64,000 nucleotides of DNA from NCBI GenBank assembly GCA_036268295.1, contig DATAUK010000050.1, forward strand, positions 62,001-126,000, given 5' to 3'. Under the pieces are notes generated by a model, which was given only the letters and a program-made list of their open reading frames with translations, was not told the DNA's origin and ran no database searches. Positions 1 through 8,077 of the stretch are shown in pieces; position 1 is the stretch's first letter; every line of letters begins with the position of its first letter. The stretch comes from DATAUK01 sp036268295 (GTDB lineage: Bacteria; Actinomycetota; Actinomycetes; JAFAQI01). Position numbers and translations under genes: made by a program.

Positions 1-56
1 CCGACGTCATCGCCAGCGTGCCGGTGCCGGCCCGCACCGCCCGCCGACCGGCTTGA
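1..56 (+). CDS. MoxR-type AAA+ ATPase, C-terminal tail (partial)
   Basis: The reading frame beginning at base 3 gives DVIASVPVPARTARRPA and stops with TGA at 54-56. The DDVIA-type residues followed by VPVP resemble the last residues of MoxR family ATPases, which normally sit immediately upstream of DUF58 and transglutaminase genes, as here. Only 17 residues are visible, so the assignment rests on context and on that short tail; the body of the gene lies outside the window. Confidence 0.55.
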   Translation, partial: DVIASVPVPARTARRPA

Positions 57-84
57 GCGCGCCCGACCTGGTGATCCAGCGGCC

Positions 85-1512
85 ATGACAACTAGCCCCA
101 CTGCCACCCCGCCGAACGGCGGCACCACGCCTCGCGGTGCCGAGCACACGACGAGAGCCGGCCGGCGGCGGACCAAAGCGGTCGTGGACGGCGCGCTTCG
201 GTCATTGACCCTGCGCGGTCGCTGCGTGCTGGCCGCCGGCGTGACGGCCGCGCTCGCCGGGCTCATCCTGCACGAACGCGACCTGTTCCGGGTGGCCTCA
301 CTGCTGATCGCCGCGCCATTGGTCGCCGTCGGTTTCGCGGCACGGACCCGGTTCCGGTTGACCTGCTCCCGCCGGGTCGACCCCGCCCGGGTGGCGACCG
401 GCGATCGTTCCCGGGTGGTGCTGCGGATCGAGAACATCTCGCGACTGCCGACCGGTCTGCTGTTGATCGAGGACACCATCCCTTACCTGCTCGGTGGCCG
501 GCCACGCGTCGTCCTCGATCGGCTCGCACCGAAACGCCCGATCGACGTCGGCTACCACGTCAGCGGTGAGCTTCGCGGCCGTTATCGCGTCGGCCCGCTC
601 ACGGTGCGGCTGATGGACCCGTTCGGCTTGTGCGAGTTGCCGCGGGCCTTCACCAGCACCGACACCCTGGTCGTCACCCCACAGGTTCTCGAGCTCCCGG
701 CCGTCCAGCTCAGCGGTGAGTGGGGCGGCGCCGGCCACAGCACGTACCGATCGGTCGCCACGCACGGTGACGACGACGTCGCCACCCGGGAGTACCACCA
801 TGGCGACGATCTGCGGCGGGTGCACTGGCGGACAACGGCTCGCCGCGGCGAGCTCACGGTGCGTCGCGAGGAGCAGGCCTGGCAGAGTCGCGGCGCGGTG
901 CTGCTCGACACCCGGCTGGTCGCCCATCGCGGCGACGGCCCGACCTCGTCGCTCGAGTGGGCGATCTCGGCGGCCGCCTCGATCAGCATCCATCTCGCCC
1001 GGTCCGGCTTCGAGATCCGCCTGGTCACCGACACCGGCCATGAGATCTCCTCGGCTGGCCTCGGTGAGTCGTCGTTCGACGGCAGCGTGCTCGACGTGCT
1101 CGCGGTCGTGAACCCATCGCCGAGCCGCAGCCTGCATGCTGGCATGAGTGCGGTACGCCGCCATGGCTCCGAGGGCCTGCTGGTTGCCGTCGTCGGGACC
1201 CTGACCCCGGAGGATGCTGAGAGCCTCGCGCGGATGCGAAGCGGCGGTGCCTCCGTCGGCGTCGCCCTGGTGCTGGAGACCGACACCTGGATCACCCAGT
1301 CGCCACAGGGCGCCGCGGCGACAGCGGCAGCGCACGACAAGACCTACCAGCTGCTGGCGCAGTCAGGCTGGCGCACGATCGAGGTGCACCGCGGCGACTC
1401 GCTGCCGCAGCTGTGGCCGCAAGCCGGGCGCGCGCGGGTCGAGCGGGTCCCGAGCTTCGCCGCCAGCCCGGCCGACCACTCGGCCGCGGTCGACGGCGGT
1501 GACGCGGCATGA
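85..1512 (+). CDS. DUF58 domain-containing membrane protein
   Basis: A 475-residue protein with a Thr/Pro/Arg-rich cytoplasmic N-terminus, two hydrophobic segments at about residues 47-62 and 70-86, and a DUF58 core. The family hallmark REYHHGDDLRRVHWRTTARR lies at about residues 235-254. DUF58 proteins are usually encoded with a MoxR ATPase and a membrane transglutaminase; both neighbours are present. The module is thought to act in envelope protein assembly or stress, but the biochemical role of DUF58 is not established. The ATG at 85 follows the MoxR stop by 28 bp. The C-terminal part after about residue 260 is a von Willebrand A-like fold in the family and is complete here. Confidence 0.88.
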   Translation: MTTSPTATPPNGGTTPRGAEHTTRAGRRRTKAVVDGALRSLTLRGRCVLAAGVTAALAGLILHERDLFRVASLLIAAPLVAVGFAARTRFRLTCSRRVDPARVATGDRSRVVLRIENISRLPTGLLLIEDTIPYLLGGRPRVVLDRLAPKRPIDVGYHVSGELRGRYRVGPLTVRLMDPFGLCELPRAFTSTDTLVVTPQVLELPAVQLSGEWGGAGHSTYRSVATHGDDDVATREYHHGDDLRRVHWRTTARRGELTVRREEQAWQSRGAVLLDTRLVAHRGDGPTSSLEWAISAAASISIHLARSGFEIRLVTDTGHEISSAGLGESSFDGSVLDVLAVVNPSPSRSLHAGMSAVRRHGSEGLLVAVVGTLTPEDAESLARMRSGGASVGVALVLETDTWITQSPQGAAATAAAHDKTYQLLAQSGWRTIEVHRGDSLPQLWPQAGRARVERVPSFAASPADHSAAVDGGDAA

Positions 1513-1537
1513 GCACGCGTCCGGTTGGGGTGAGGCG

Positions 1538-3919
1538 ATGAGCGCGCAGCTGCGGCTCTCGGCGTACGCCGCCCTTGCCACCATTGCAACCGCGACCTCG
1601 CTGATGTCGGTGTTCTCGAGCTCGGCGTGGGTGGTGCCGGTGATCGGCGCCATCCTGATCGTCTCGGGCAGCTGCACCCTGGTCCGCTACTCCCCGCTGC
1701 CGTCCGCATTCGAGCCGATCACCGCGGCGATCGCCGTGCTGTTGTGGGTCACCGCCCTCGATGCGCACTCGAAGGCGCACCTCGGCTTCATCCCCGGCCG
1801 CTTGGCACTGCGGCACCTCGGCCACGTCGCGCGCGGCGGATTCACCGAGATCCGCCGGCTGCCGACCCCGGCGCCGGCCCATCACGGACTGGTGCTGCTG
1901 ACCGTCGTGGGCGTCGCCGCGGTCGCGCTGGTTGTCGACCTCATGACGGTGACGCTTCGGCGTGCGGCGCTCAGCGGCCTGCCGCTGCTGGCGCTGTTCA
2001 CGATCTGCGCCGCTACCGGTCACCACGGCGTGGGAATCGTGCCGTTCATCCTCGGTGCTATCGGCTATCTGTGGCTGCTCTACGCCGACAACCGCGAGAA
2101 GGTCGCGCGCTGGGGCGCCGCCGTCGGCACCGGAAGCCGGGCCAGGCCCGCCTCTGCCTGGTCGACCGACGCCTCATCGGCACCGGCACCGGCATCGCTC
2201 GGCCGCCAGGTCGGCGCCATGGCGATCAGCCTCGGCATCCTGGTCCCGCTGATCATCCCCGGCCTGCACACCGGCATCGACAAGCACGGAACCGGTGGCG
2301 GCGGCGGTGGTGGCGGCGGAAGCGTGGTCACCTTCAACCCGATCGTGGCCGTCGGGGCAGATCTCAAGTCCAGCACGCCGGAGCCGGTCATCAGCTACCG
2401 GACCTCGACTCCCGACCCTGGCTACCTGCGGATGACCTCGCTCGATGTGTTCAACGGCTCGTCGTTCTCGGCCCACAGCCTCGAGGCGCCGTCCAGTGCC
2501 AGCGCCAGCGAGAACCTGCCCGTGACCGCCCCGGACGGTCCGATCGTCGTGTCCTCGATCAGCGTGTCACCGACGTTCTCCATCGACTGGCTGCCGATGG
2601 AGGCCACCGCCCTCGGGGTGAGCGTCGGCAACCAGTGGCGCTACGACCCCACGACCGCGACGGTCTTCTCGGCCCGGACCACCACCGAGGGGTTGACGTA
2701 CACGACCCACAGCATCGCCGACGACCCGACGGCGGCCGAGCTCAACTCCGCCGAGGCACCGGCGAAGTCCGTGGCCGACGATCTGATCGTGCCGAAGGAC
2801 CTCTCACCGTCGGTGCGCGAGCTGACCCGCACCGTCACGGCACATGCCGCGACCAGCTTCGACGCGGCGCTCGATATCCAGCGGTTCTTCACCACCGGGT
2901 CGCGCTTCACCTACGACACGAACGTTCCTACGGACAACAGCCCGAACGCACTCGCCGACTTCTTGCTCAAGAGCCGGAAGGGCTTCTGCCAGCAGTTCTC
3001 CACCGCGATGGCGGTCATGGCAAGGCTGGCCGGCATCCCGTCGCGGATCGCCGTTGGCTTCACCCGGGGCGCCAAGCAGCCGAACGGCAGCTGGCTGGTC
3101 ACCACTCACGACGCGCATGCCTGGCCCGAGCTGTGGTTCCAGGGCTACGGCTGGATCGCCTTCGAGCCGACACCGCGCGCGGACGGCCAGGCGGTCACCC
3201 CGTCCTACGCGCGCGGCAAGCCGGGGAACAGCACGATTGGCCCGACTCAGCCCAGTTCCAACGCCTCGCACTCGCCGGGGATCATCGACGGCGAGCACCC
3301 GCCGGTCGGCGTCGGCAGCGTCGGTGCGCACCGCACCCAGGCCGGCGGCGGTTCAGGCCCGGTCAGTGGACCGGCGAGCGGACATGGCGAGCTCTACCTG
3401 CTCATCGGGCTGCTGGTGGTGGTGCTCCTGCTCCTGCCCGGCACCGCCCGCATCATCACCCGGGCGCGCCGCTGGCGCGCCATCGGTGACCCCGCGATCG
3501 GGTCGGCGGCGGCGTGGGCAGAGCTTCGCGACACCGCCATTGACCTGCGGGTGCCGTGGGAGGACGGCCGCACCCCGCGACAAGTCGCGGCGTCATTGTT
3601 GCGATCAGTCGGCGCCAGCGGCACGACCGCCGCGGCGCTGGGCAGGATCGCGCAGTACGAGGAGCAATCCCGTTACGCCGCAACGCAACCAGCCCTAGGT
3701 GGCGAGTTGCGCCGCGACGTCGACGTCATACGTTCCGCAGCGCGGGTGAGTCGCACCCGATCACAACGCGTCCTCGCGATCGTGATGCCACGCTCGACGT
3801 TACGGGTGCTCCGGCGAGGACTGTCTCGGGTGGGTGACGGGCTGTTCTGGGTCAGCCGGCTCGGCAGCCGCACCCGACTGTCAGCGGCTCGACCTCGGAT
3901 GCGCTCAGCCGAGAGCTGA
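1538..3919 (+). CDS. TgpA-type membrane transglutaminase-like protein
   Basis: A 793-residue protein. Several N-terminal membrane helices (about residues 8-235) are followed by a run of glycines near residues 253-262 and a large extracytoplasmic part. The transglutaminase core lies at about residues 480-550: the catalytic Cys is in GFCQQFS and the His in THDAHAWPE, followed by the typical FEPTPR end. A further membrane helix lies near residues 618-640, with a basic cytoplasmic tail. The ATG at 1538 is chosen because it follows a GGGGTGAGG ribosome site and starts directly before the first helix; upstream codons in this frame overlap DUF58 and are not family-like. The substrate is unknown. It ends the MoxR-DUF58-TgpA operon. 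Confidence 0.88.
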   Translation: MSAQLRLSAYAALATIATATSLMSVFSSSAWVVPVIGAILIVSGSCTLVRYSPLPSAFEPITAAIAVLLWVTALDAHSKAHLGFIPGRLALRHLGHVARGGFTEIRRLPTPAPAHHGLVLLTVVGVAAVALVVDLMTVTLRRAALSGLPLLALFTICAATGHHGVGIVPFILGAIGYLWLLYADNREKVARWGAAVGTGSRARPASAWSTDASSAPAPASLGRQVGAMAISLGILVPLIIPGLHTGIDKHGTGGGGGGGGGSVVTFNPIVAVGADLKSSTPEPVISYRTSTPDPGYLRMTSLDVFNGSSFSAHSLEAPSSASASENLPVTAPDGPIVVSSISVSPTFSIDWLPMEATALGVSVGNQWRYDPTTATVFSARTTTEGLTYTTHSIADDPTAAELNSAEAPAKSVADDLIVPKDLSPSVRELTRTVTAHAATSFDAALDIQRFFTTGSRFTYDTNVPTDNSPNALADFLLKSRKGFCQQFSTAMAVMARLAGIPSRIAVGFTRGAKQPNGSWLVTTHDAHAWPELWFQGYGWIAFEPTPRADGQAVTPSYARGKPGNSTIGPTQPSSNASHSPGIIDGEHPPVGVGSVGAHRTQAGGGSGPVSGPASGHGELYLLIGLLVVVLLLLPGTARIITRARRWRAIGDPAIGSAAAWAELRDTAIDLRVPWEDGRTPRQVAASLLRSVGASGTTAAALGRIAQYEEQSRYAATQPALGGELRRDVDVIRSAARVSRTRSQRVLAIVMPRSTLRVLRRGLSRVGDGLFWVSRLGSRTRLSAARPRMRSAES

Positions 3920-3967
3920 GCCGACGGCAAGGACCGTCGCGGCCGGCTCGGCGCTCTCGCGGTAGTC

Positions 3968-4288
3968 GTGCCGGGCAAGCTGTCGGTGAAGTCGATCGAG
4001 CGCAGCGGTCGCATCAGGTTGCGAATGGTGAATGCGCTCTCGACCAGGATCTCGGTCGGTGTCGCGCTCAGGTCGGACACGGCCGGCTCGGTGAGCTACT
4101 TCTCCAACTCCGGCAAAACGGTCAAGCTCAAGACCAAGCACGCCAAGCTGGTGACCGAAACCAGCCAGGGCAGCTTCGCGCTGAGGGCTGATGGCTCGCC
4201 AGCGACTTGAGCCAAGGCGAAGATGGCAGTGACGCTCACGTTTACCGGGCGAAACGGCACCCTGACAGTGGTGTCGCCGGCTCACTGA
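3968..4288 (+). pseudogene. Decayed surface-protein beta-repeat fragment
   Basis: One frame reads as an extracellular beta-sandwich or PKD-like repeat: a GRIRLRMV strand, then SVSYFSNSGKTVKLK, GSFALRADG, and after an in-frame TGA at 4208-4210 it continues with AKAKMAVTLTFTGRNGTLTV up to a second TGA at 4286. The alternating hydrophobic pattern on both sides of the stop suggests that the stop interrupts a once continuous domain. No start codon with a ribosome site and no signal peptide are present, so it looks like the 3' remnant of a secreted or wall-anchored protein. It fills most of the 400-bp space between TgpA and DUF3040. The same frame is also that of TgpA, which may be coincidence. Confidence 0.4.
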
Positions 4289-4319
4289 GCCGGCCGGCGG
4301 CAGATCGAGACCGGACCCA

Positions 4320-4736
4320 CTAGGGCCCGTCTTGGCGACGCTGCCAGCGATCCTCGAGCCGCCGGACCACCGATCGCTTCGGGTCACCTGAACGCCGGGC
4401 CTGCTCGGGCTGGTGGTCGGTGCGACGTCGCGCCACCCGCCCGCGCGGCGCGGCGGAGCGGTGTCCCGTCATCCGCTGCCACGACGCAACGCCGAAGGAG
4501 ACTGATCCCAGCATGACCACGAACCCTGCGACGCCGAGCGGGATCTCGTTGACGATGACGCCGGAAAGCAGCAGGCCCATGCCGATGACGAGTCCGATGA
4601 GCGCCCAGACAACCCGCCGGCGGTAGTGCGTGCGAACGTCGGTGCCCTGGTAAATGCTGGCAAACTTCGGGTCGTCGGCGTAGAAGGCCTGCTCGATCTG
4701 TTCGAGCAAGCGTTGCTCGTGCTCAGAGAGCGGCAC
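4320..4736 (-). CDS. DUF3040 domain-containing membrane protein
   Basis: A 138-residue protein starting MPLSEHEQRLLEQIEQAFYA, the signature start of DUF3040 proteins, followed by two membrane helices at about residues 42-60 and 64-82 and a basic Arg-rich tail. DUF3040 genes lie beside dinB and the mraZ/division cluster in many actinomycetes, and dinB is directly upstream on the same strand here. Function is unknown. The 99-bp gap to dinB may hold its own promoter. Confidence 0.85.
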   Translation of the reverse strand: MPLSEHEQRLLEQIEQAFYADDPKFASIYQGTDVRTHYRRRVVWALIGLVIGMGLLLSGVIVNEIPLGVAGFVVMLGSVSFGVASWQRMTGHRSAAPRGRVARRRTDHQPEQARRSGDPKRSVVRRLEDRWQRRQDGP

Positions 4737-4835
4737 GACGCCTCCTAGGCCACCTCGACACCAGCGGTGCGAGCCGAAACCTCGCGATGAGGGAACGTGC
4801 TCCTCAGGATACGTGCGGAGCGCAACACTGGACTA

Positions 4836-6095
4836 CTAAATCTTAGAGTTCCCTCGCGTGAACTTTGCGCCCGGCTCCCGTTCGACCAAGGCGGCCGGCC
4901 GGACGGCGCCGGTTCCGAATCGCGCGGCGGCCAGATCGACCGCTTGTTCGGCGGCCCGCCACTCGTCCTCGCCGCCCGCCAAGGCGAGTTGATGCGGGAT
5001 GTCTCCGGCCGCTGCGAGGCCCTCGACGCGCACCCCGACGAGGCGGATCAGCGCCTCGTCCTTGCCGAGCGCCTGGTGCAGCCCGCAAGCGGTGTCGTAG
5101 ACGACCCGGGCGACGTCGGTCGGCTCGCGCAGTGTCCTCGACCGGGTGATCGTGGTGAAGTCGGCGAACCGCACCTTGATGCTGACGGTGCGCCCGACCA
5201 GGGCCGCGGCCCGAAGTCGGGCGGCACACCGCTCGGAGAGCCGGAGCAGCTCGCGGCGGATGATGGCGACGTCGTCGACGTCACGTCCGAAGGTTTCCTC
5301 CGCCCCGATGCTTCGATCCGGCTCGTTGGGTGTGACGTCGCGCGCATCACGCCCCCACGCCAAGGCGTAGAGGTGCGATCCGGCTGCCTGACCGACGGCG
5401 GCGATCAGGGTCGACTCCTGGCTTGCTGCGAGATCGCCGATGGTGCGAAGACCGAGTCGGGTCAGCGTCTCCTCGGTGCGCTCACCGACGCCCCACAGCG
5501 CGCCGATCGGCAGCGGATGCAGGAAGGTGACGACCGACTGATGCGGCACGACGAGCAGCCCGTCCGGCTTGGCCCGTGACGACGCGAGCTTCGCGACGAA
5601 CTTGGTGCTCGCGACCCCGACCGAGCACGGCAGGCCCTGCTCGTCGGCGATCCGAGCCCGGATCAGCTCAGCGATCTGGCGCGGGCTGCCGAGCCGTCGG
5701 GCGGCGCCGGCGACGTTGAGGAACGCCTCATCGAGGGCGAGCGGCTCGACCAGCGGGGTGATCGAGCGGAACACCTCCATGACACCCCTGGACGCTTCGC
5801 TGTAGCGGGCGTGCTCGGGCTCGATCACGACCAGGCTCGGGCACAGCCGCCGGGCTCGACCCATCGGCATCGCGCTGTGCACGCCGAACGCTCTCGCTTC
5901 GTAGGTCGCGGCGAGCACGACCGCGCGCGAGCCGAGCCCGCCGACCACCAGCGGCAGACCTCGCAGCTCGGGGCGACTGCGGAGCTCGACGCTCGCGTAG
6001 AACGCATCCATGTCGGCGTGCAGCACGCTGCATCCGGTGTCGTCGCCGGGCAGGTCCGGGCGCACCCCGTCGCGCTGGAGCTGCCGCCGGCTCAT
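4836..6095 (-). CDS. dinB: DNA polymerase IV (Y-family translesion polymerase)
   Basis: A 419-residue Y-family polymerase that copies past damaged bases. The metal-binding aspartates are in HADMDAFYASVE (D28, D30), and the second catalytic pair is in ALDEAF (D121, E122), where the usual Ser before the DE pair is Ala. The helix-hairpin-helix thumb (GVGERTEETLTRLGLRTIGD) and a little-finger domain follow. The N-terminus carries about 20 extra polar residues. No clear beta-clamp motif is seen at the C-terminus. The start overlaps the end of the methyltransferase gene by 4 bp, so it is likely translated from the same message, which begins downstream of the LexA box at 7522. Confidence 0.95.
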   Translation of the reverse strand: MSRRQLQRDGVRPDLPGDDTGCSVLHADMDAFYASVELRSRPELRGLPLVVGGLGSRAVVLAATYEARAFGVHSAMPMGRARRLCPSLVVIEPEHARYSEASRGVMEVFRSITPLVEPLALDEAFLNVAGAARRLGSPRQIAELIRARIADEQGLPCSVGVASTKFVAKLASSRAKPDGLLVVPHQSVVTFLHPLPIGALWGVGERTEETLTRLGLRTIGDLAASQESTLIAAVGQAAGSHLYALAWGRDARDVTPNEPDRSIGAEETFGRDVDDVAIIRRELLRLSERCAARLRAAALVGRTVSIKVRFADFTTITRSRTLREPTDVARVVYDTACGLHQALGKDEALIRLVGVRVEGLAAAGDIPHQLALAGGEDEWRAAEQAVDLAAARFGTGAVRPAALVEREPGAKFTRGNSKI

Positions 6096-6844
6096 CGCTG
6101 GTCGGCGAGGACGTGCAGTGCGGTCGCAAGACCGGAGTAGGCCGGGTCGCCCGATGCCGCCTGCTCGAGGGCGATGAGGTCACTGACCGCTTTCGGGTCG
6201 ATGTCGAGCAGCGCGGCAGGCGCGATGTCTGCGAACACCCTGACCCCGTGTGAGGCCCGCGGCACCAGGCCGGCCTCAGCGATCAGCTCCTCAAGCTCGG
6301 CCATCGCGAACCTGCGCAGCAGCGGGTCGGTGCCGCCGGCGTGGCCGGCCGGGTCGGCGAGCAGATGGCGGGCTTCGGCGAGCCGGCCGGCAGCGACCCG
6401 CGCCACGACGGCAGCGATCCGGTTGGCAGCGAGCACGCTGGCGACACCGCCCGGCCGCAGGACGGCCGCCATCGCGGCGAGCGCGTCGCCCGGATCGTCG
6501 ACCACCTCGAGAACGCTGTGGCAGACCACCGCATCGACGCTGGCCGCACCGAGCAGTTCGACCAGACCGCCGGCATCGCCCTGCACGCCACGGATCAGCG
6601 CGGAGGTTCCGGTCTCCGCGGCGCGGCGCTCGAGCGCAGCGAGCGCGTCCGGGCTCGGGTCGACGACGGTCACGAAGTAGCCGAGCTCGGCGAGCGGGAC
6701 GGCGAAGCCGCCGGTGCCGCCGCCGATGTCGAGCACCGCGAGCACGTCGCACTCGGCCGCCCGCTCGGCCAGCGCGGCTCGCAGAATGTCCCAGACCACG
6801 GCGGTGCGCACCGCGGTGCGGGGACGCGCCCGATCGAGAGGCAT
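6092..6844 (-). CDS. Class I SAM-dependent methyltransferase
   Basis: A 250-residue Rossmann-fold methyltransferase. Motif I is VLDIGGGTGGF (about residues 37-47), followed by an acidic residue after strand 2 (VVDPSPDAL) and motif IV-like VDAVVCHSVLEVVDDP. It resembles small-molecule methyltransferases of the UbiE/BioC type, but the substrate cannot be read from the sequence. It overlaps dinB by 4 bp and lies 76 bp downstream of the HEPN gene on the same strand, so it probably belongs to the same unit. Confidence 0.85.
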   Translation of the reverse strand: MPLDRARPRTAVRTAVVWDILRAALAERAAECDVLAVLDIGGGTGGFAVPLAELGYFVTVVDPSPDALAALERRAAETGTSALIRGVQGDAGGLVELLGAASVDAVVCHSVLEVVDDPGDALAAMAAVLRPGGVASVLAANRIAAVVARVAAGRLAEARHLLADPAGHAGGTDPLLRRFAMAELEELIAEAGLVPRASHGVRVFADIAPAALLDIDPKAVSDLIALEQAASGDPAYSGLATALHVLADQR

Positions 6845-6920
6845 GCAGCGAGCCTATTGGCGAGCCGGAAGGACCGCCGAGCTATTTGCCGCGCGTCGGC
6901 GCTCGATGTGGTGCAGCCGC

Positions 6921-7454
6921 CTACGCCGCATCGCCGGTGCTTGCGGTCGTGAGCGCCAGCAGGCCCAGCGCGGTCTCGATCAGCGCCACGAAAGCCATCG
7001 CGTCGCGCATCAGGTCGTCGGCTTCACGCCTGGTCACCGCGCCACGCAGACCGGCTTCGGCGGCGGCGCGCTTGTTGGCGCCAGCGGCGAAATAGCCGGC
7101 CCAAGGGTCCATCTCCGGCGCGACGCCGGCGAGCAACATCCAGACGCTGGTCGGACGGCGAGACTTGCCGTGGGTTGGCCTTGCCCGATCGGCAAGCAGC
7201 GCCGCCGCGGCCCGTAGCGCCGCGAGGTGGGCAAAGGCATAGCGCTCGAGCGGATCGTTGGTGGCCTGAGCCTCGCCCAGCACCCGGCGCGCGCCCATCA
7301 GCAGTCGCAGGGCGGCGGCCGGCGCGGTCGCGGCGGGCCGCAGCCGCGTCGTTGGCATGGTCGTTGTCGACCTACCGACGGTCGACCTACCGAGGGTCGA
7401 CGTACCGACTGCCGCCATACCGCGAGTCGCCGGGCCCAGTGTCTTCGTCGCCAT
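6921..7454 (-). CDS. SAV_6107-type HEPN domain protein
   Basis: A 177-residue mostly helical protein. The first 45 residues are a low-complexity Ser/Thr/Gly/Arg segment coded by a 15-bp repeat. From about residue 48 it matches the SAV_6107 HEPN family found next to dinB in actinomycetes (LLMGARRVLGEAQ, RYAFAHLAALRAAAALLA, then DDLMRDAMAFVALIETALG). HEPN proteins are often RNases or nucleotide-binding, but the usual R-x4-6-H active site is not clear here. The start has a strong AGGAGG site 6 nt upstream. A LexA-type palindrome at 7522-7539 lies 68 bp above the start, predicting induction by DNA damage together with the methyltransferase and dinB. Confidence 0.8.
   Translation of the reverse strand: MATKTLGPATRGMAAVGTSTLGRSTVGRSTTTMPTTRLRPAATAPAAALRLLMGARRVLGEAQATNDPLERYAFAHLAALRAAAALLADRARPTHGKSRRPTSVWMLLAGVAPEMDPWAGYFAAGANKRAAAEAGLRGAVTRREADDLMRDAMAFVALIETALGLLALTTASTGDAA
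7366..7425. repeat. 15-bp tandem repeat inside HEPN gene
   Basis: Four adjacent 15-bp units of the form GTCGACCTACCGACG (7366, 7381, 7396, 7411), the last diverged. On the coding strand they give a five-residue repeat of the type S-T-x-G-R in the N-terminal tail of the HEPN protein. The unit is a multiple of three, so gain or loss keeps the frame. Confidence 0.85.
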
Positions 7455-7521
7455 GTCTGACCTCCTGCGGTCTGTCTGGGCGGGTCGAGACCGGTGCTTC
7501 CCGGCCCGGTCCGACCCGCCT

Positions 7522-7539
7522 ATCGAACATACGTTCGAT
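7522..7539. promoter_or_regulatory. LexA (SOS) box
   Basis: The 18-bp palindrome has arms ATCGAAC and GTTCGAT around ATAC and contains CGAAC-N4-GTTCG exactly, the LexA operator of Gram-positive bacteria including mycobacteria. It lies 68 bp upstream of the HEPN start on the minus strand and 65 bp upstream of the YbaK-like GTG on the plus strand. Since the minus-strand unit contains dinB, control of that unit is the natural reading. A LexA gene is not in the window. Confidence 0.85.
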
Positions 7540-7591
7540 TGATGCTGAAGTCAAGCCGCGGCGGGTGACGGGCGGGGACGGGTCGGTGAAG

Positions 7592-7604
7592 TAACGTCCG
7601 CTCG
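7592..7604 (+). promoter_or_regulatory. -10 box for a leaderless transcript
   Basis: TAACGT at 7592-7597 followed by six bases and the GTG at 7604. This spacing puts the transcription start on the GTG, as in leaderless actinobacterial genes. No Shine-Dalgarno sequence precedes the GTG. Confidence 0.5.
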
Positions 7605-8077
7605 TGCATGCGCGCGTGGAGCAGGTCGCTGCCGCGCTGCGCGCCGGCGGTGCAACCGGCGAGATCCGGGAGCTGGACGCCTCGACCAGGACGGCCGTCG
7701 AGGCGGGCGCCGCGCTCGGCGTCGAGGTGGGCGCCATCGTCAAGTCGCTGGTGTTCACCGCGGACGACGAGCCGATCCTGGTGCTGGCGAGCGGGGACCA
7801 CCAGGTCGACACCGCGGCGGTCGCGACGGTGCTCGGCGTCGCCCGGGTACGCCGCGCCGATGCCGACCTGGTCCGCGAGGTGACCGGGTTTGTTCTCGGC
7901 GGGGTCGCTCCGCTCGGCCACCCGCACCCGCTTCGAACCGTGATCGACACTCATCTGGCCGACTTCGCGGCGATCTGGGCCGCGGCCGGAACGTCACACG
8001 CGGTCTTCCCGACGACCTACGACGAGCTGCTGGCCCTGACGGGCGGCACGCCTGCCGAGGTCGGCGTGCGCACATGA
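7604..8077 (+). CDS. YbaK/EbsC family aminoacyl-tRNA deacylase-like protein
   Basis: A 157-residue single-domain member of the YbaK/ProX editing family, which hydrolyses mischarged tRNA (for example Cys- or Ala-tRNAPro). The conserved lysine is in VKSLVF, and the family glycine-rich segment GFVLGGVAPLGHP is present, followed by FPTTYDELL near the end. The exact tRNA substrate is not deducible. The GTG start is supported by the TAACGT box six bases upstream. It overlaps the GNAT gene by 4 bp, so the two are probably translated together. Confidence 0.88.
   Translation: MHARVEQVAAALRAGGATGEIRELDASTRTAVEAGAALGVEVGAIVKSLVFTADDEPILVLASGDHQVDTAAVATVLGVARVRRADADLVREVTGFVLGGVAPLGHPHPLRTVIDTHLADFAAIWAAAGTSHAVFPTTYDELLALTGGTPAEVGVRT

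Noticed and set aside
298..1335. Long minus-strand frame opposite DUF58
   Set aside because: Antisense to a gene with clear domain matches; the translation is low-complexity Arg/Gly/His-rich, as expected from third-position GC bias.
1627..3489. 620-codon plus-strand frame inside the TgpA gene
   Set aside because: Arg/Pro-rich shadow of the transglutaminase gene with no domain and no ribosome site.
1538..4288. Reading TgpA through its stop into the surface-repeat fragment as one long broken gene
   Set aside because: The TgpA C-terminus is normal for the family at 3919, and the spacer after it is not family-like; the shared frame is a one-in-three coincidence.
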